A stretch of DNA of 64,000 bases from Paraimprobicoccus trichonymphae (GTDB taxonomy: Bacteria; Bacillota; Clostridia; Oscillospirales; Acutalibacteraceae): NCBI GenBank assembly GCA_036322875.1, contig AP027925.1, forward strand, positions 434,001 through 498,000. The letters are read 5' to 3'. Every line of letters begins with the position of its first letter. Positions within the stretch are counted from its first letter, which is position 1. The position numbers and the translations under genes are program-made. This document shows positions 27,260 through 36,930 of this stretch, piece after piece. The notes beneath the pieces are model-generated. The model did not search any database, was not told where the DNA came from, and saw only the letters and a list, made by a program, of their open reading frames with translations.

Positions 27260-28165
27260 CTTATGAACCCGTTTTATTTTTTGATAATCTCCATCTGAAA
27301 CCCTTTTTTTACAAAATATTTTTTTGTTTTAAAAGTTATGCTTACCAGACCGATTCTTTCGATATTATCTAAGCAAGCAATAGCAACGGCATCATGAAAA
27401 TATTATTTTGGCAGTTCCATAATCTGACGATGTTCTTTCGTGATAAATCCAAATGTTTCTTTGCAATTAAGTTGCCCCAGAGCTGCACGCTGATACTATT
27501 TCATCTGTATTGCGTGCCTTAAATGTAGATTTTGCTTTACCACCATTCAATTTCAACTTACCTTGATGTACTTTATTATGACAAGTTTTAAAAAGAATTA
27601 TCAAGCTTTCTTGCTCAACGCTACCACCGTTACTTATAAAAATGATATAGTGAACTTCTAATTTACTATCTTTGCTTTTGCAATTCTAGCAACTATGATT
27701 ATCTCTATTCAAAACATAAGCCTTAGTATTACCAAACCCCTAATTAATACCATGTTGATAAAGCTCTTACTTTTCACAATACTTCCGGGCATATGGGTCA
27801 AAATTTCCGTCATTGTTGGAGAAAATCTGTCTTTTTTTATACTATTTTTACGATTTAACCAATATGCTTTTCTATTTCTACGATTTCTACAATATTTAGA
27901 ACGCTGTTTCATCTTATTCGAAATACCATTTCTAATCTCTATTTAAATATATTGTTTTGTTCATCACAACTGTACTACCGATAAGCCTGTATCTACTCTA
28001 TGAATTAGAAATTATGTATATTCCGTAGTTTCGAAAGTAGTTTGATTGTAAACGGGTTCACATCTAATACATTTGGTTTTACCTGATTTTAATAGTATTT
28101 TTGCTTTTCTTGGAGTAGTAAACATTAATGATTTTTCATTCATACCAATTACACATACCATGTTA
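27260..28165 (-). pseudogene. iscB: iscB remnant (RNA-guided nuclease of IS200/IS605-group elements)
   Basis: Minus strand from about 28165: MVCVIGMNEKSLMFTTPRKA, KILLKSGKTKCIRCEPV (PLMP-domain start), a broken stretch with HRVDTGLSVV (RuvC-I), KYCRNRRNRKAYWLNRKNSI (arginine-rich bridge helix), then the HNH region HSCQNCKSKDSKLEVHYIIF, NGGSVEQESLIILFKTCHNK, and RuvC-III-like YFHDAVAIACL, ERIGL, VKKGFQMEIIK. Stops and frame changes are frequent and the first HNH His is followed by Tyr instead of His. IscB is the ancestor-type relative of Cas9. The upstream segment 28180-28270 would be the site of its guide RNA. Confidence 0.6.
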
Positions 28166-28279
28166 AAAAATCTTTTAAAATAAATTCCGGTTATGCGTAC
28201 TCCACGATACTATTTTACCCCCATATTGTTTTTCCTTCCTCATCCCCCGACAATGATAAAATAGCTTGTGTGTATAGAG

Positions 28280-28690
28280 TCAAGTAGACATATTATTCAC
28301 ATCCCTTTTCAAATAAATAATTGGCGTGTTCTCGGTAATTTGTGCTAATTTTTTGTCACGCTCTGAATACGTAACTACTTTTTTTAAACGTATTTTCAAA
28401 CGCGCTAGCGCTGCAAAAACTCCCAAAGTTGTGCCGCCAACGCTTTTTGCAATATCTTTCAAGTATGCGGACAAATTTTTGTTCATATAGGAAATTAATT
28501 TTTCAGATTCATACTTTCCTGGTTGACGGTTAAGTTTTTTTTGTCAAGTGATCCTGTTTCTGACTTTAATTTTTTCCACCTCGTTTTTGTCGCCATTCTT
28601 ACTTCAAAAATTGCGTATGCTTGTTTGTTCTCATGCCCTCTTGTTCTCTAAAATCTTTACTATATGCCATCTTTATAGATCATAACAATA
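28280..28690 (-). pseudogene. IS630-family transposase N-terminus, ended by a group II intron tail
   Basis: Reading the minus strand: MAYSKDFREQEGM, decayed helix-turn-helix, SETGSLDKKNLNRQPGKYES (in two frames), EKLISYMNKNLSAYLKDIAK, GTTLGVFAALARLKI, then ITENTPIIY, where IS630 transposases continue with DESG. Instead the sequence changes to LKRDVNNMST, which matches the 3' end of group II intron 2. The 68-residue open frame 28280-28486 is only the middle portion. Dead. Confidence 0.6.
28285..28322 (-). mobile_element. Group II intron 3'-end fragment
   Basis: TATTTGAAAAGGGATGTGAA then TAATATGTCTAC on the minus strand, nearly the same as the last bases of intron 2 (18905-18945). The rest of the intron is absent. 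Confidence 0.5.
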
Positions 28691-28883
28691 CTACTAATCA
28701 TTTTCAAGTGGGATCGCTATAACAGCTTGTACTACGTCTGTAACATAAGTGAAATCACCGTGCAATGCTAAAACTGTTAGACTTTGTAGACTTAATAAAA
28801 ATAATGCAAAAACTATTGATAGACTTTTAGAAAATAATTTTTTTGAAACTTTAATCATAATTTTGGGCTCCCTTTATGATAGT

Positions 28884-29915
28884 TTATTGCACAACTGGTT
28901 GCATAACAAATACCTTTCCATTTTCTATCTTCAAATTTGCTCCTATTGGTACAGTCAACGGATTAGGTATATGACCTACGTGAAAATTATAAATTATAGG
29001 AATATCTACATCATCAAGTGCTTTAAATGCCGCATTAAGTAATTCTTTTTCTCCTTCAATCCCTTTTTTTGATGTCAAAGTACCAATAATTATTCCTTTT
29101 AATTTATTTAGATTTTCACCTAACTTCATTTGCCATAATACATGATTAATTCTGTATGGGTCTTCCTCATTAACTTCTTCAAAAAATAATATTTTATCTT
29201 TAAATTCGAGTTCGTAAGGAGTTCCCATGATGTGCTGCATTTCCCATAAGTTACCTCCAATAACGCGCCCATCACAGTTGCCTTCTTTAAATATTTCAAA
29301 TTTAGAATTATCATCAATATTTATAAGTTCAGTTTGTGCTTTCGGGTTCATAAGTATATCAAACAAATTATCAAAACATAAATTTTCTTCTAAATGATAT
29401 AATGCACCTGGCATAGGACCATGAAATGTTATTACACCGGATTTTTTGAAAATAGCTGCCATTACTATTGTTGGGTCACTATAACCTACAAAAATTTTAT
29501 TATTTTCTCTGAATGCTTCATAATTTATGTAAGGAAGCGTTTGAATTGCACTAACCCCTCCATTAATAGCAATAATCGCTTTAATTTCAGAATTTTTAAC
29601 TGCTTTGTTAAACAAATTTGCACGTAATTGTGCCGTATCATCACCAAGTTCTGAAGCTGTGAAAGATTCTTCATAAACTTTTACTTCAAATCCTAGACTT
29701 TCTAATTTGTTAATAGCTGCGGGTAATCTTTCGTACAAGATTTTTCTAAAAGATGGTGTCGTTCGTGACATTGTTAATAAACAAACCTTGTCACCTTTTT
29801 TTAAAGCATTCGGAGTTAATATTTCACCATCAAATGCTAAAACACCTATATTTGAACATGAAATCGTTGTAAATAATGTAAAAAATATTGCTAATACTTT
29901 GATTTTAAATTTCAA
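28884..29915 (-). CDS. Secreted S66-family peptidase (LD-carboxypeptidase / MccF-like)
   Basis: 343 residues from TTG 29915 with AAGGAG upstream. Lipoprotein-type signal (VLAIFFTLFTTISC). S66 features: LTPNALKKGDKVCLLTMS, INGGVSAIQTLPYINY, IFVGYSDPTIVMAAI, HGPMPGA, VIGGNLWEMQHIMGTPYEL, ILFFEEVNEEDPYRI (catalytic Glu) and YNFHVGHIPNPLTVPIGA (catalytic His). The usual nucleophile segment (GGYGSSRLL or GGMNSN) reads GGVSAIQTL, so the Ser is one position off the usual place or lost. Family roles: trimming the murein tetrapeptide, or cleaving peptide-nucleotide antibiotics (microcin C immunity). A membrane-anchored outside form suggests peptidoglycan or host-peptide processing. Confidence 0.75.
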   Translation of the reverse strand: MKFKIKVLAIFFTLFTTISCSNIGVLAFDGEILTPNALKKGDKVCLLTMSRTTPSFRKILYERLPAAINKLESLGFEVKVYEESFTASELGDDTAQLRANLFNKAVKNSEIKAIIAINGGVSAIQTLPYINYEAFRENNKIFVGYSDPTIVMAAIFKKSGVITFHGPMPGALYHLEENLCFDNLFDILMNPKAQTELINIDDNSKFEIFKEGNCDGRVIGGNLWEMQHIMGTPYELEFKDKILFFEEVNEEDPYRINHVLWQMKLGENLNKLKGIIIGTLTSKKGIEGEKELLNAAFKALDDVDIPIIYNFHVGHIPNPLTVPIGANLKIENGKVFVMQPVVQ

Positions 29916-30169
29916 AACATTCTTCTCCTTTAAAATTATTGTACTAAAAGTTTTGGAATACTTACGTAAAGATTTTTATTTTGTGGAAGACAACGAAACG
30001 TCAAAAATACTCACGATAGATTTTAAAACTTTTTTTATTTTAAGCACTAATAAAAATCTCTTCTTTAAATTTAAACATTAATTAAAATCTCGAAAATTTT
30101 AAAAATTTCAACTAATGCATAATTAATTGTATCGTAACAATAAATAAAAATCAATATTAATTATTTAGA

Positions 30170-30490
30170 AAAAATACTTTCAGAAAAATCATCTGTTATA
30201 ATTTGTCGATTTTTTAAAATTTTTCTGCCAATTTCCCGATTGGAGGTATTATATTTTATTACAAAATCTTTGCCTCGTTTGTATTTTTTGATTATCTTTA
30301 AATATATAAGAATTGTATTTTTCCTTCCTCTAAATGTTGGTAAAAATTGTGTTCCATCAAATATGCAAAGTAACCAATCTGCAGCTAAGCAATAATAATT
30401 TAAGATACCGCATATTTCAGTATTGTATCTTTCTACTTATCTACTATAAACAAAGCCCTATCTGGTGCACATATTCTTTTCATATCATAT
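30170..30490 (-). pseudogene. Third group II intron maturase remnant (tentative)
   Basis: Minus-strand pieces YNTEICGILNYYCLA, FAYLMEH and IIKKYKRGKDFVIKYNTSNR resemble the thumb/X domain of intron maturases (YNAEIRGLYNYYCLA, YLMEYS, KHKSTI..KKY). Frames change several times and no RT palm or ribozyme end was found. The rest of 30082-31036 holds nothing I recognise. Confidence 0.4.
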
Positions 30491-31036
30491 TTTGTGGTTT
30501 TCTAAGATAGGCCTAATAAAGGAAAAATCTACGTAGGAAGATAAGACATAACATAAATTTGTTTAATTTGTCTTCGTTAGCTTTTCATGTCTAAAATTTT
30601 CGCTTTTAGAATAAATTTTGACGATTTTGCCGTCTTTACTATATAATTTTTTCAAAATTAAAATTGTTAAATTTTAATCTCGTTTGGTTTAATTCCCCAA
30701 AGCAAAAGCTGCGGAATTTGTTAGCTTATAAAAAAGATGTATAATTGAACTGCGAAAGAAATATTCACTAAATATCCAGAATTAAAAAATAAATTAAAGC
30801 TAAACTTTTTATTGAAATTGTGATAATTTTTGTATATATATACCTCAATAATAGGTTAATCAATTTAACAAATTGCATGTATATTTTTATTGATTAACTG
30901 TTACTTACGGTTTTTTTCCAAATGGCCAGAACCTATAAATTATAACGAACACAAAATAAAGAATAATCTCAAATTTATAAAATTTCCATTTCTCATATAA
31001 TTATATAAGTTTTTATTCCATTCAGTAAACGTTAAT

Positions 31037-32062
31037 TTAAATCAAATTATGTATTTTTGATTTTAATTCTTCTGAACATTCATTTATGGTTTCTTCATTA
31101 TACACATCTTCACCAAATATGTAAGAGAAAAGATCAATGAAATTTTTAATATTTGACTCAAACCCTAAACTTTTAATACTTTTAATATTTTCAAGTTTAC
31201 ATAAAATACTGTTCATAAATATGTTAAATATTCTGATTTTATTGTCTTTAAGTATGTTAAATTTTCGCCAATCATCGCATACAAGTTTACAAATTTTTAG
31301 CTCGCTTTTTAATCTAGACAAATTATTGCAAGCTGTTAAAATAGACCCTTCTCTATCAATTCTATAATTATAAAATCTATTAGATATAGATTTCACAATT
31401 TTAGCTCTAGGAAAAGCCATTAAATTATAGCACCAATCTTCGCATATTAATTTATCTGGAAAAACTACATCATTTATTGCACTTCTTTTATATAGTTTGT
31501 TCCAAACATTTATCGAAGCTCCCCCTAATTCAAAATAAGCATTTACAGAGCTATTTTCAAATATTTTGTCTAAAGTTTTTCCGGCAATCCCTGACCACCC
31601 TTCATCCTCTTTATCTGCTCCTTTAAAACCAAAAATTAATATATCCGCACCATCCAATTTTTCAAAAGCTATTTCATAAGTTTTCAAATCCAAAAAATCA
31701 TCTGAATCTACAAATGAAATATAATCTCCAGTAGCAACTTTCAAACCTCTATTTCTAGCTGAAGAAACTCCTCTGTTTTTTTGATTTATTACTTGAACTC
31801 TCGAATCTTTTTTTTTATATGCTTCTAAAATTTTTAAACAGTCATCTGTTGAACCATCATTAACACAAATAATTTCTATATCATTAAAAGTTTGATTTGT
31901 AATACTATATAAACATTTATTTAAATATTTCTCAACATTATATACTGGAATTATCACTGAAATTTTTGGTTTTGCATTTAAAATCAATGCGAAAAAAACT
32001 GAAAAAATAAATACAAATAAAAATTTTATTTTTAAATACTTAAAAACTCTCATAATCATCAT
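31037..32062 (-). CDS. Family 2 glycosyltransferase with N-terminal membrane/signal segment
   Basis: 341 residues. N-terminal hydrophobic helix (KFLFVFIFSVFFALILNA) then the GT-A fold: ISVIIPVYNVEKYLNKCLYS, IEIICVNDGSTDDCLKILEA, GVSSARNRGLKVATGDYISF, VDSDDFLD (DxD). The C-terminal part (GASINVWNKLYKRSAI, LICEDWCYNL) is as in WaaE/EpsJ-like transferases. It adds a sugar from a nucleotide donor; the acceptor is unknown. The N-terminal helix would place the domain outside if it acts as a signal peptide, which is unusual. It overlaps the end of atpB by 23 bases and so is expressed as the tail of the V-ATPase operon. Confidence 0.8.
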   Translation of the reverse strand: MMIMRVFKYLKIKFLFVFIFSVFFALILNAKPKISVIIPVYNVEKYLNKCLYSITNQTFNDIEIICVNDGSTDDCLKILEAYKKKDSRVQVINQKNRGVSSARNRGLKVATGDYISFVDSDDFLDLKTYEIAFEKLDGADILIFGFKGADKEDEGWSGIAGKTLDKIFENSSVNAYFELGGASINVWNKLYKRSAINDVVFPDKLICEDWCYNLMAFPRAKIVKSISNRFYNYRIDREGSILTACNNLSRLKSELKICKLVCDDWRKFNILKDNKIRIFNIFMNSILCKLENIKSIKSLGFESNIKNFIDLFSYIFGEDVYNEETINECSEELKSKIHNLI

Positions 32063-33494
32063 TATTATCTTGTAATCCTATACTGTTATTTCTTTCAAAA
32101 ATTTTTTCACTACTATCTCCTTTATCTACGTAATATTTTTTTATTAAATCTGAATTTATTCTATCCAGTTCAGATATAGGTAGCAAAGACAACAATTTCC
32201 AACCTAAATCCAAACTATCTCCTATAGATCTATTATCATTTAAATTCTGATTTAAAAAATTTTTTTCAAAATAATTGCCAAATTTTATATATAACTTGTC
32301 TAGTTCTGACAAATCTTCTTCACCTATAACAGAAGCCAAGGATCTAGCTTCCATAACTTTTGAGTAAGAAGCGAATAGCTGGTTCGCAAGTTCTGGATGA
32401 TCTTCACGAGTATAATTTTTTCCTATACCGTCCTTCATAAGTCGGGACAGCGATGGCAAAATTGATATAGGAGGATAATAATTTTTATTAGCCATATTTC
32501 TGTCTAAAACTATTTGACCTTCTGTAATATAACCCGTTAAATCTGGTATAGGATGAGTAATATCATCATCAGGTATTGTTAAAATAGGTATTTGTGTCAC
32601 AGAACCTTTTTTATTTTTTATCATTCCAGCTCGTTCATATAAAGAAGCAAAATCAGAATATAAATATCCAGGATACCCCTTCCTACCAGGAATTTCGCCT
32701 TTTGAAGAACTAAATTCTCTCAAAGCCTCGGCATAAGAGGTCATATCTGTCATAATTACCAGAACATGCATTTCTAATTCAAAAGCTAAATATTCGGCTG
32801 CAGTTAAAGCACATCTTGGAGTTAAAATTCTTTCTATAACTGGATCACTAGATAAATTTAAAAACACGACAACTTTTTGTAAAATTCCAGATTTTTCAAA
32901 CTCTTTTTTAAAATACTCAGAAACATCATTTTTAACTCCCATAGCTGCAAAAATCACAGCAAAATTTTCACTTCCCTCATTAGTTATTTTAGATTGTTTA
33001 GCAATTTGAATTGCTAATTCGTTATGTTTTAGGCCCGAACCTGAAAAAATCGGTAATTTTTGACCTCTAATTAAAGTAATTAAAACATCTATTGCGGATA
33101 TACCAGTATTTATATAATTTTTAGGATATATTCTTGAAATTGGATTTATAGGTAAACCGTTTATATCTGCTTTTTTTTCTGGGAACAACTCACCTAAGCC
33201 ATCTATGGGTTTTCCAGCTCCGCTAAAAGTTCTCCCTAAAATTTCAGCAGATAAACTTAATTCCAAAGGTACGCCTTTCAATTCAACATTAGTGTTCGAA
33301 AGTGAAATACCCTGAGTTCCTTCAAAAACTTGAATCACTATTTTTTGATCTTCAATTTTTACAATTTTACCATTTCTTCTGTCGCCGTTGTTTAATTTAA
33401 TTTCAACAATTTCGTTGTAAGAAGCATTTTTTACTTTATCTAAGACTATAAGAGAACCTTTTATTTCACTTAATCCTATATAATTTAAAATCAA
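32040..33494 (-). CDS. atpB: V-type ATPase subunit B
   Basis: 484 residues from a TTG start at 33494 with GGGG ribosome site. NYIGLSEIKGSLIVLDKV start, FSGAGKPIDGLGELFPEKKA, PIFSGSGLKHNELAIQIAKQ (degenerate P-loop of the regulatory subunit), FAAMGVKNDVSEYF, IERILTPRCALTAAEYLAFE, MTDMTSYAEALREFSSSKGE and IPGRKGYPGYLYSDFASLYE. Non-catalytic nucleotide-binding subunit of V1. In typical operons subunit D follows; here a glycosyltransferase overlaps its end. Last residues (NDDYESF) are a short acidic tail. Confidence 0.95.
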   Translation of the reverse strand: MILNYIGLSEIKGSLIVLDKVKNASYNEIVEIKLNNGDRRNGKIVKIEDQKIVIQVFEGTQGISLSNTNVELKGVPLELSLSAEILGRTFSGAGKPIDGLGELFPEKKADINGLPINPISRIYPKNYINTGISAIDVLITLIRGQKLPIFSGSGLKHNELAIQIAKQSKITNEGSENFAVIFAAMGVKNDVSEYFKKEFEKSGILQKVVVFLNLSSDPVIERILTPRCALTAAEYLAFELEMHVLVIMTDMTSYAEALREFSSSKGEIPGRKGYPGYLYSDFASLYERAGMIKNKKGSVTQIPILTIPDDDITHPIPDLTGYITEGQIVLDRNMANKNYYPPISILPSLSRLMKDGIGKNYTREDHPELANQLFASYSKVMEARSLASVIGEEDLSELDKLYIKFGNYFEKNFLNQNLNDNRSIGDSLDLGWKLLSLLPISELDRINSDLIKKYYVDKGDSSEKIFERNNSIGLQDNNDDYESF

Positions 33495-33515
33495 AAATTT
33501 TCACCCCGAGTTTAA

Positions 33516-35291
33516 TTAATTTTTCTTTATTATTTTGTCTACTATAGAGTCTATTTCTGTAAAATAATTATCAAATAATTCTAATTTATCATTAGGTATA
33601 TCATATTTAATTTTTATTAATTTATCAAAAATACCAGTCTCCGTTAATTTAGAAATCGGTATAGAAATCGAAATTAAATTTTTAGATTTTTTATATAGAT
33701 ATAATATAATATTCATCATTTTAGATTGTTTTTCAAGTGGCACATACGTATCATCTTTATGAAAAGCATTTTGTTGTAAAAAACCGATTCGTATTACTTT
33801 AGAAATTTCCATTATCAATTTTTGATCATCAGGCAAAACATCCGTACCAATCAATTTAACTATTTCCATAAGTTTGGTCTCTTCATGTAATAAATAAGAT
33901 ATTTTTTTTCTAAATCTTATAAAATTCTCACCCAATTTTTTTGTATAATAATTATCTAAATCAATAAAATATTCACTGTAACTTAAATTCCAATTAATAG
34001 CAGGATAATGCCTATAGTAAGCCAAATTTTTGTCTAAAGCCCAAAAACATCTTACAAATCTTTTGGTGTTCTGAGTAACAGGCTCGGAAAAATCAGCACC
34101 TTGCGGAGAAACTGCACCTATTATAGTCACAGAACCTTCTTGATTTCCTAAAGTTTCAACATTTCCAGCTCTTTCATAAAATTCCGACAGTCTAGAAGGT
34201 AAATAGGATGGAAACCCTTCTTCAGCTGGCATTTCCTCAAGTCGTCCTGAAATTTCCCTCAAAGCCTCTGCCCATCTCGAAGTAGAGTCCGCCATTATAG
34301 CGATATGATAACCCATATCTCTGTAATATTCAGCTAAAGTTATTCCTGTGTATATTGAAGCCTCACGAGCAGCAACAGGCATATTAGAAGTGTTAGCTAT
34401 TAGTATAGTTCTCTCGGTCATAGGCAATCCAGATTTTGGATCAATTAGTTCAGAAAGCTCATCTATAACCTGATTCATTTCATTACCACGTTCACCACAG
34501 CCAACATATACTATAATATCAGCATCACACCATTTGGCTAGCTGATGCTGTGTCATAGTTTTTCCTGCCCCGAATCCACCAGGAATAGCAGCGGTTCCAC
34601 CTTTTGCTATCGGAAACAATGTGTCTATAACTCTCTGTCCAGTTACCAAAGGTTTATCTAATTCTAATCTTTTTTTTATTTTTCTAGGACTTCTTATCGG
34701 CCAATACTGACATAAATTCAAACTGATCTTTCTACTTTTAATATCTTCTAACACCAAAATATCATCATAAATTTTATATTTTCCGTCTTGTTTTTTCTCT
34801 ATTACCTTGCCTTTTACATTACAAGGAACTAAAAATTTGTGTTCTATAACACCAGTTTCTGGGCAACTTGCGAAAATTCTACCTGGTTCTAAGTAATCCC
34901 CTATATTAACTAATATCTTTATTTCCCATAATTTTTCTTCATCTAAACTTGGAATATTAAAACCTTTTGAAATAAAACTTCCCGTTTTTTTCTCTAAAAT
35001 TCTCAAAGGTCTTCCAATTCCGTCAAATATATGATTTAAAATTCCAGGTCCCAAACAAATTTTCATAGGACCACCAGTTCCAATAATAATTTCGCCAGGT
35101 CTCAAACCTGTTGTTTCTTCATAAACTTGTATAACACTCAAGTCTTTGTTTACACTCACGACCTCACCTACTAGTTTTTCTTCGCCAACATAAACCATCT
35201 CAGACATAGAAAAATTCCTAGCATTCTTAACAGTCACAACAGGACCATTTATCCCATATATATAATTAAGTTCTTCCTGCATATCTTTCAT
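33516..35291 (-). CDS. atpA: V-type ATPase catalytic subunit A
   Basis: 591 residues. YIYGINGPVVTVKNARNFSM start (ATG at 35282 gives MQEELNYIYG, also possible), non-homologous region around residues 115-190, Walker A GGFGAGKTMTQHQLAKW, VYVGCGERGNEMNQVI, SNMPVAAREASIYTGITLAE, MADSTSRWAEALREISGRLE, SVTIIGAVSPQGADFSEPVT. Catalyses ATP hydrolysis or synthesis coupled to ion flow. It lies 21 bases upstream of atpB and 23 bases downstream of subunit E. Confidence 0.95.
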   Translation of the reverse strand: MKDMQEELNYIYGINGPVVTVKNARNFSMSEMVYVGEEKLVGEVVSVNKDLSVIQVYEETTGLRPGEIIIGTGGPMKICLGPGILNHIFDGIGRPLRILEKKTGSFISKGFNIPSLDEEKLWEIKILVNIGDYLEPGRIFASCPETGVIEHKFLVPCNVKGKVIEKKQDGKYKIYDDILVLEDIKSRKISLNLCQYWPIRSPRKIKKRLELDKPLVTGQRVIDTLFPIAKGGTAAIPGGFGAGKTMTQHQLAKWCDADIIVYVGCGERGNEMNQVIDELSELIDPKSGLPMTERTILIANTSNMPVAAREASIYTGITLAEYYRDMGYHIAIMADSTSRWAEALREISGRLEEMPAEEGFPSYLPSRLSEFYERAGNVETLGNQEGSVTIIGAVSPQGADFSEPVTQNTKRFVRCFWALDKNLAYYRHYPAINWNLSYSEYFIDLDNYYTKKLGENFIRFRKKISYLLHEETKLMEIVKLIGTDVLPDDQKLIMEISKVIRIGFLQQNAFHKDDTYVPLEKQSKMMNIILYLYKKSKNLISISIPISKLTETGIFDKLIKIKYDIPNDKLELFDNYFTEIDSIVDKIIKKN

Positions 35292-35313
35292 TTACAATTT
35301 CCCACTTTAAAAT

Positions 35314-35913
35314 TTAAAATAATTCAAAACCATACTTTCCAATAAACCACTTTCTTTGTTCTTTAAGTTTAGAATCTAAAGTTTCATCTATAAATAAACC
35401 TAACTTACCACTATAACCACTTATCCCACCAATTTCAATGTATTCATCAGAAAAAATTTTGCAATTATTATTAAAAATCCCTTTTATTATATCGGCATAC
35501 TTTAAATCTATCTCTTTTAAATACAACTCAATATCATCAAAATCTCGAAAAACATTAAAAATATCAAAAGCACTTTTTTTCAAATCTTTTAAATACTCAC
35601 TTTTTTGAGAATATCTTACTAATTTTAGTTTACATTCATCAAAAATCTCTTCCAACATTTCTTGTCTTTTATTTGATAAATCTTTTTTTAATTCAGATTC
35701 TTTATTAGAAATCACAACTTCAATACTATTTTTCATTTTTGACAACTCTGTTTGAATCATATTATTTATATCCCTAGTTATTTTAGTTTCTACATTGTTT
35801 ATTTCATCTTGCTCCAATTCTTTTATTTCTTCATAAACTTTATTTTGTTGTTTTTTTGCATACTTACTCATTGCTTGTAAAAATCTACTAGCTTTTTCAT
35901 TATTATCTGGCAA
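35314..35913 (-). CDS. atpE: V-type ATPase subunit E (peripheral stalk)
   Basis: 199 residues with a long N-terminal coiled coil (EKASRFLQAMSKYAKKQQNK, EELEQDEINNVETKI-like) and the C-terminal globular end ISDEYIEIGGISGYSGK-like (FSDEYIEIGGISGYSG, LGLFIDETLDSKLKEQRKWF). This matches subunit E, which clamps V1 to the membrane part. It is placed between F and A, the order found in many Clostridia that lack subunit C. Confidence 0.75.
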   Translation of the reverse strand: MPDNNEKASRFLQAMSKYAKKQQNKVYEEIKELEQDEINNVETKITRDINNMIQTELSKMKNSIEVVISNKESELKKDLSNKRQEMLEEIFDECKLKLVRYSQKSEYLKDLKKSAFDIFNVFRDFDDIELYLKEIDLKYADIIKGIFNNNCKIFSDEYIEIGGISGYSGKLGLFIDETLDSKLKEQRKWFIGKYGFELF

Positions 35914-35926
35914 AAAACATCACAAC

Positions 35927-36229
35927 CTAAATTTTTATTCCTATAGAATTAGCAACATAATCTGAAATTGAACTGCCGCCATTACTGTATCTATCAGGTA
36001 TTTCAACCATTATTGGAATTTTATATTTTGATTTTATTTCAAAAAAATAATCTTTGCATAAGTTCACTAATTTTTTTGTTATCAAAACTATACCTACATC
36101 ATTCATTTTCAAAACTTCATTTAGTTTTTTTATTACTTCATTTTTTCCATTCAAAACTACTCCCTCTATACCTGCTAATCTCATACCTACAAGTGTGTCT
36201 GTGTTATCACTTAAAAGAAAAAACTTCAT
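35927..36229 (-). CDS. atpF: V-type ATPase subunit F
   Basis: 100 residues: FFLLSDNTDTLVGMRLAGIE, NEVLKMNDVGIVLITKKLVN, PIMVEIPDRYSNGGSSI. The Rossmann-like fold and D-T-x-x-G-x-R-L-A-G motif are those of subunit F, part of the central rotor. Its ATG overlaps the end of the proteolipid gene by 4 bases. Its partner in the rotor, subunit D, is not encoded nearby. Confidence 0.85.
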   Translation of the reverse strand: MKFFLLSDNTDTLVGMRLAGIEGVVLNGKNEVIKKLNEVLKMNDVGIVLITKKLVNLCKDYFFEIKSKYKIPIMVEIPDRYSNGGSSISDYVANSIGIKI

Positions 36230-36807
36230 TTAATTAAAGCTGTTAAGCTATCCAATTTATTTAAAATAATAATAGCAACGAATGTTCCGTAAATGGCCAC
36301 ACCTTCAGCAAAAGCAACAAAAATCAAAGATTTACCGGCATTGTCAGGATTTTCAGAAATAGCTGCTATAGCTGCAGGAGCTGCTGAAGCAACCGCGATT
36401 CCACAGCCAAGTGAAGAAACACCAATTGCAATAGCAGCAGCAATCAATCCCAACCCATATGCTTTACTAATATCTCCAACAACAGAACTAGGCTCAGCAA
36501 CATTACTTGATCTGTAAACTGATGACTCTGCACTAATGTCATTTGCACAAGAAAAAAACATAACAACCCCAAAGACAAAAACAGACAAAACTTGGGACAC
36601 TAAAGCCTTTTTTTTATTAATTCCTTTTTTTATAGCTAAAAAACATAAAAAAGTAGAAAGCAATATAAAAACAGCTTGAAACATAAAATAAAACACAACC
36701 ATACAACATAGTTCTCCTTTATATCTTAATATAAATTCATCTGATGTACCTGCTGTCCAAATTGAGACATTTTTTAAATTATTTAATAGTAACTTTGCAT
36801 TTGACAT
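36226..36807 (-). CDS. atpK: V-type ATPase proteolipid subunit K (rotor ring), with long N-terminal extension
   Basis: 193 residues. The C-terminal ~75 residues are a proteolipid hairpin: GLGLIAAAIAIGVSSLGCGI, ASAAPAAIAAISENPDNAGK, AFAEGVAIYGTFVAIIILNK, with the ion-binding Glu in FAEG. Before it lie two more membrane helices (VVFYFMFQAVFILLSTFLCF, ALVSQVLSVFVFGVVMFF) and a polar loop. So the protein is longer than a simple 2-helix c subunit (about 80) or the 4-helix form (about 155). The first hairpin lacks an obvious carboxylate. Ring stoichiometry and ion specificity cannot be read from this. Confidence 0.85.
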   Translation of the reverse strand: MSNAKLLLNNLKNVSIWTAGTSDEFILRYKGELCCMVVFYFMFQAVFILLSTFLCFLAIKKGINKKKALVSQVLSVFVFGVVMFFSCANDISAESSVYRSSNVAEPSSVVGDISKAYGLGLIAAAIAIGVSSLGCGIAVASAAPAAIAAISENPDNAGKSLIFVAFAEGVAIYGTFVAIIILNKLDSLTALIK

Positions 36808-36930
36808 TCGATTAATTTCAATTTGTCCTGCAGTTCACATCTTAGTCTATCCTATCATGCTATTATAGTTATTTATATATGTCAAATGCTACTTTTACTA
36901 ATTTTTACTTTAAAGCACAAAACTTACTGA

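Noticed and set aside
28280..28486. Independent 68-residue gene
   Set aside because: It is the middle of an IS630 transposase whose start is in other frames and whose end is intron-derived.
29707..30081. 124-codon plus-strand frame over the start of the S66 peptidase
   Set aside because: Antisense shadow of the peptidase gene and its upstream AT-rich region; no family pattern.
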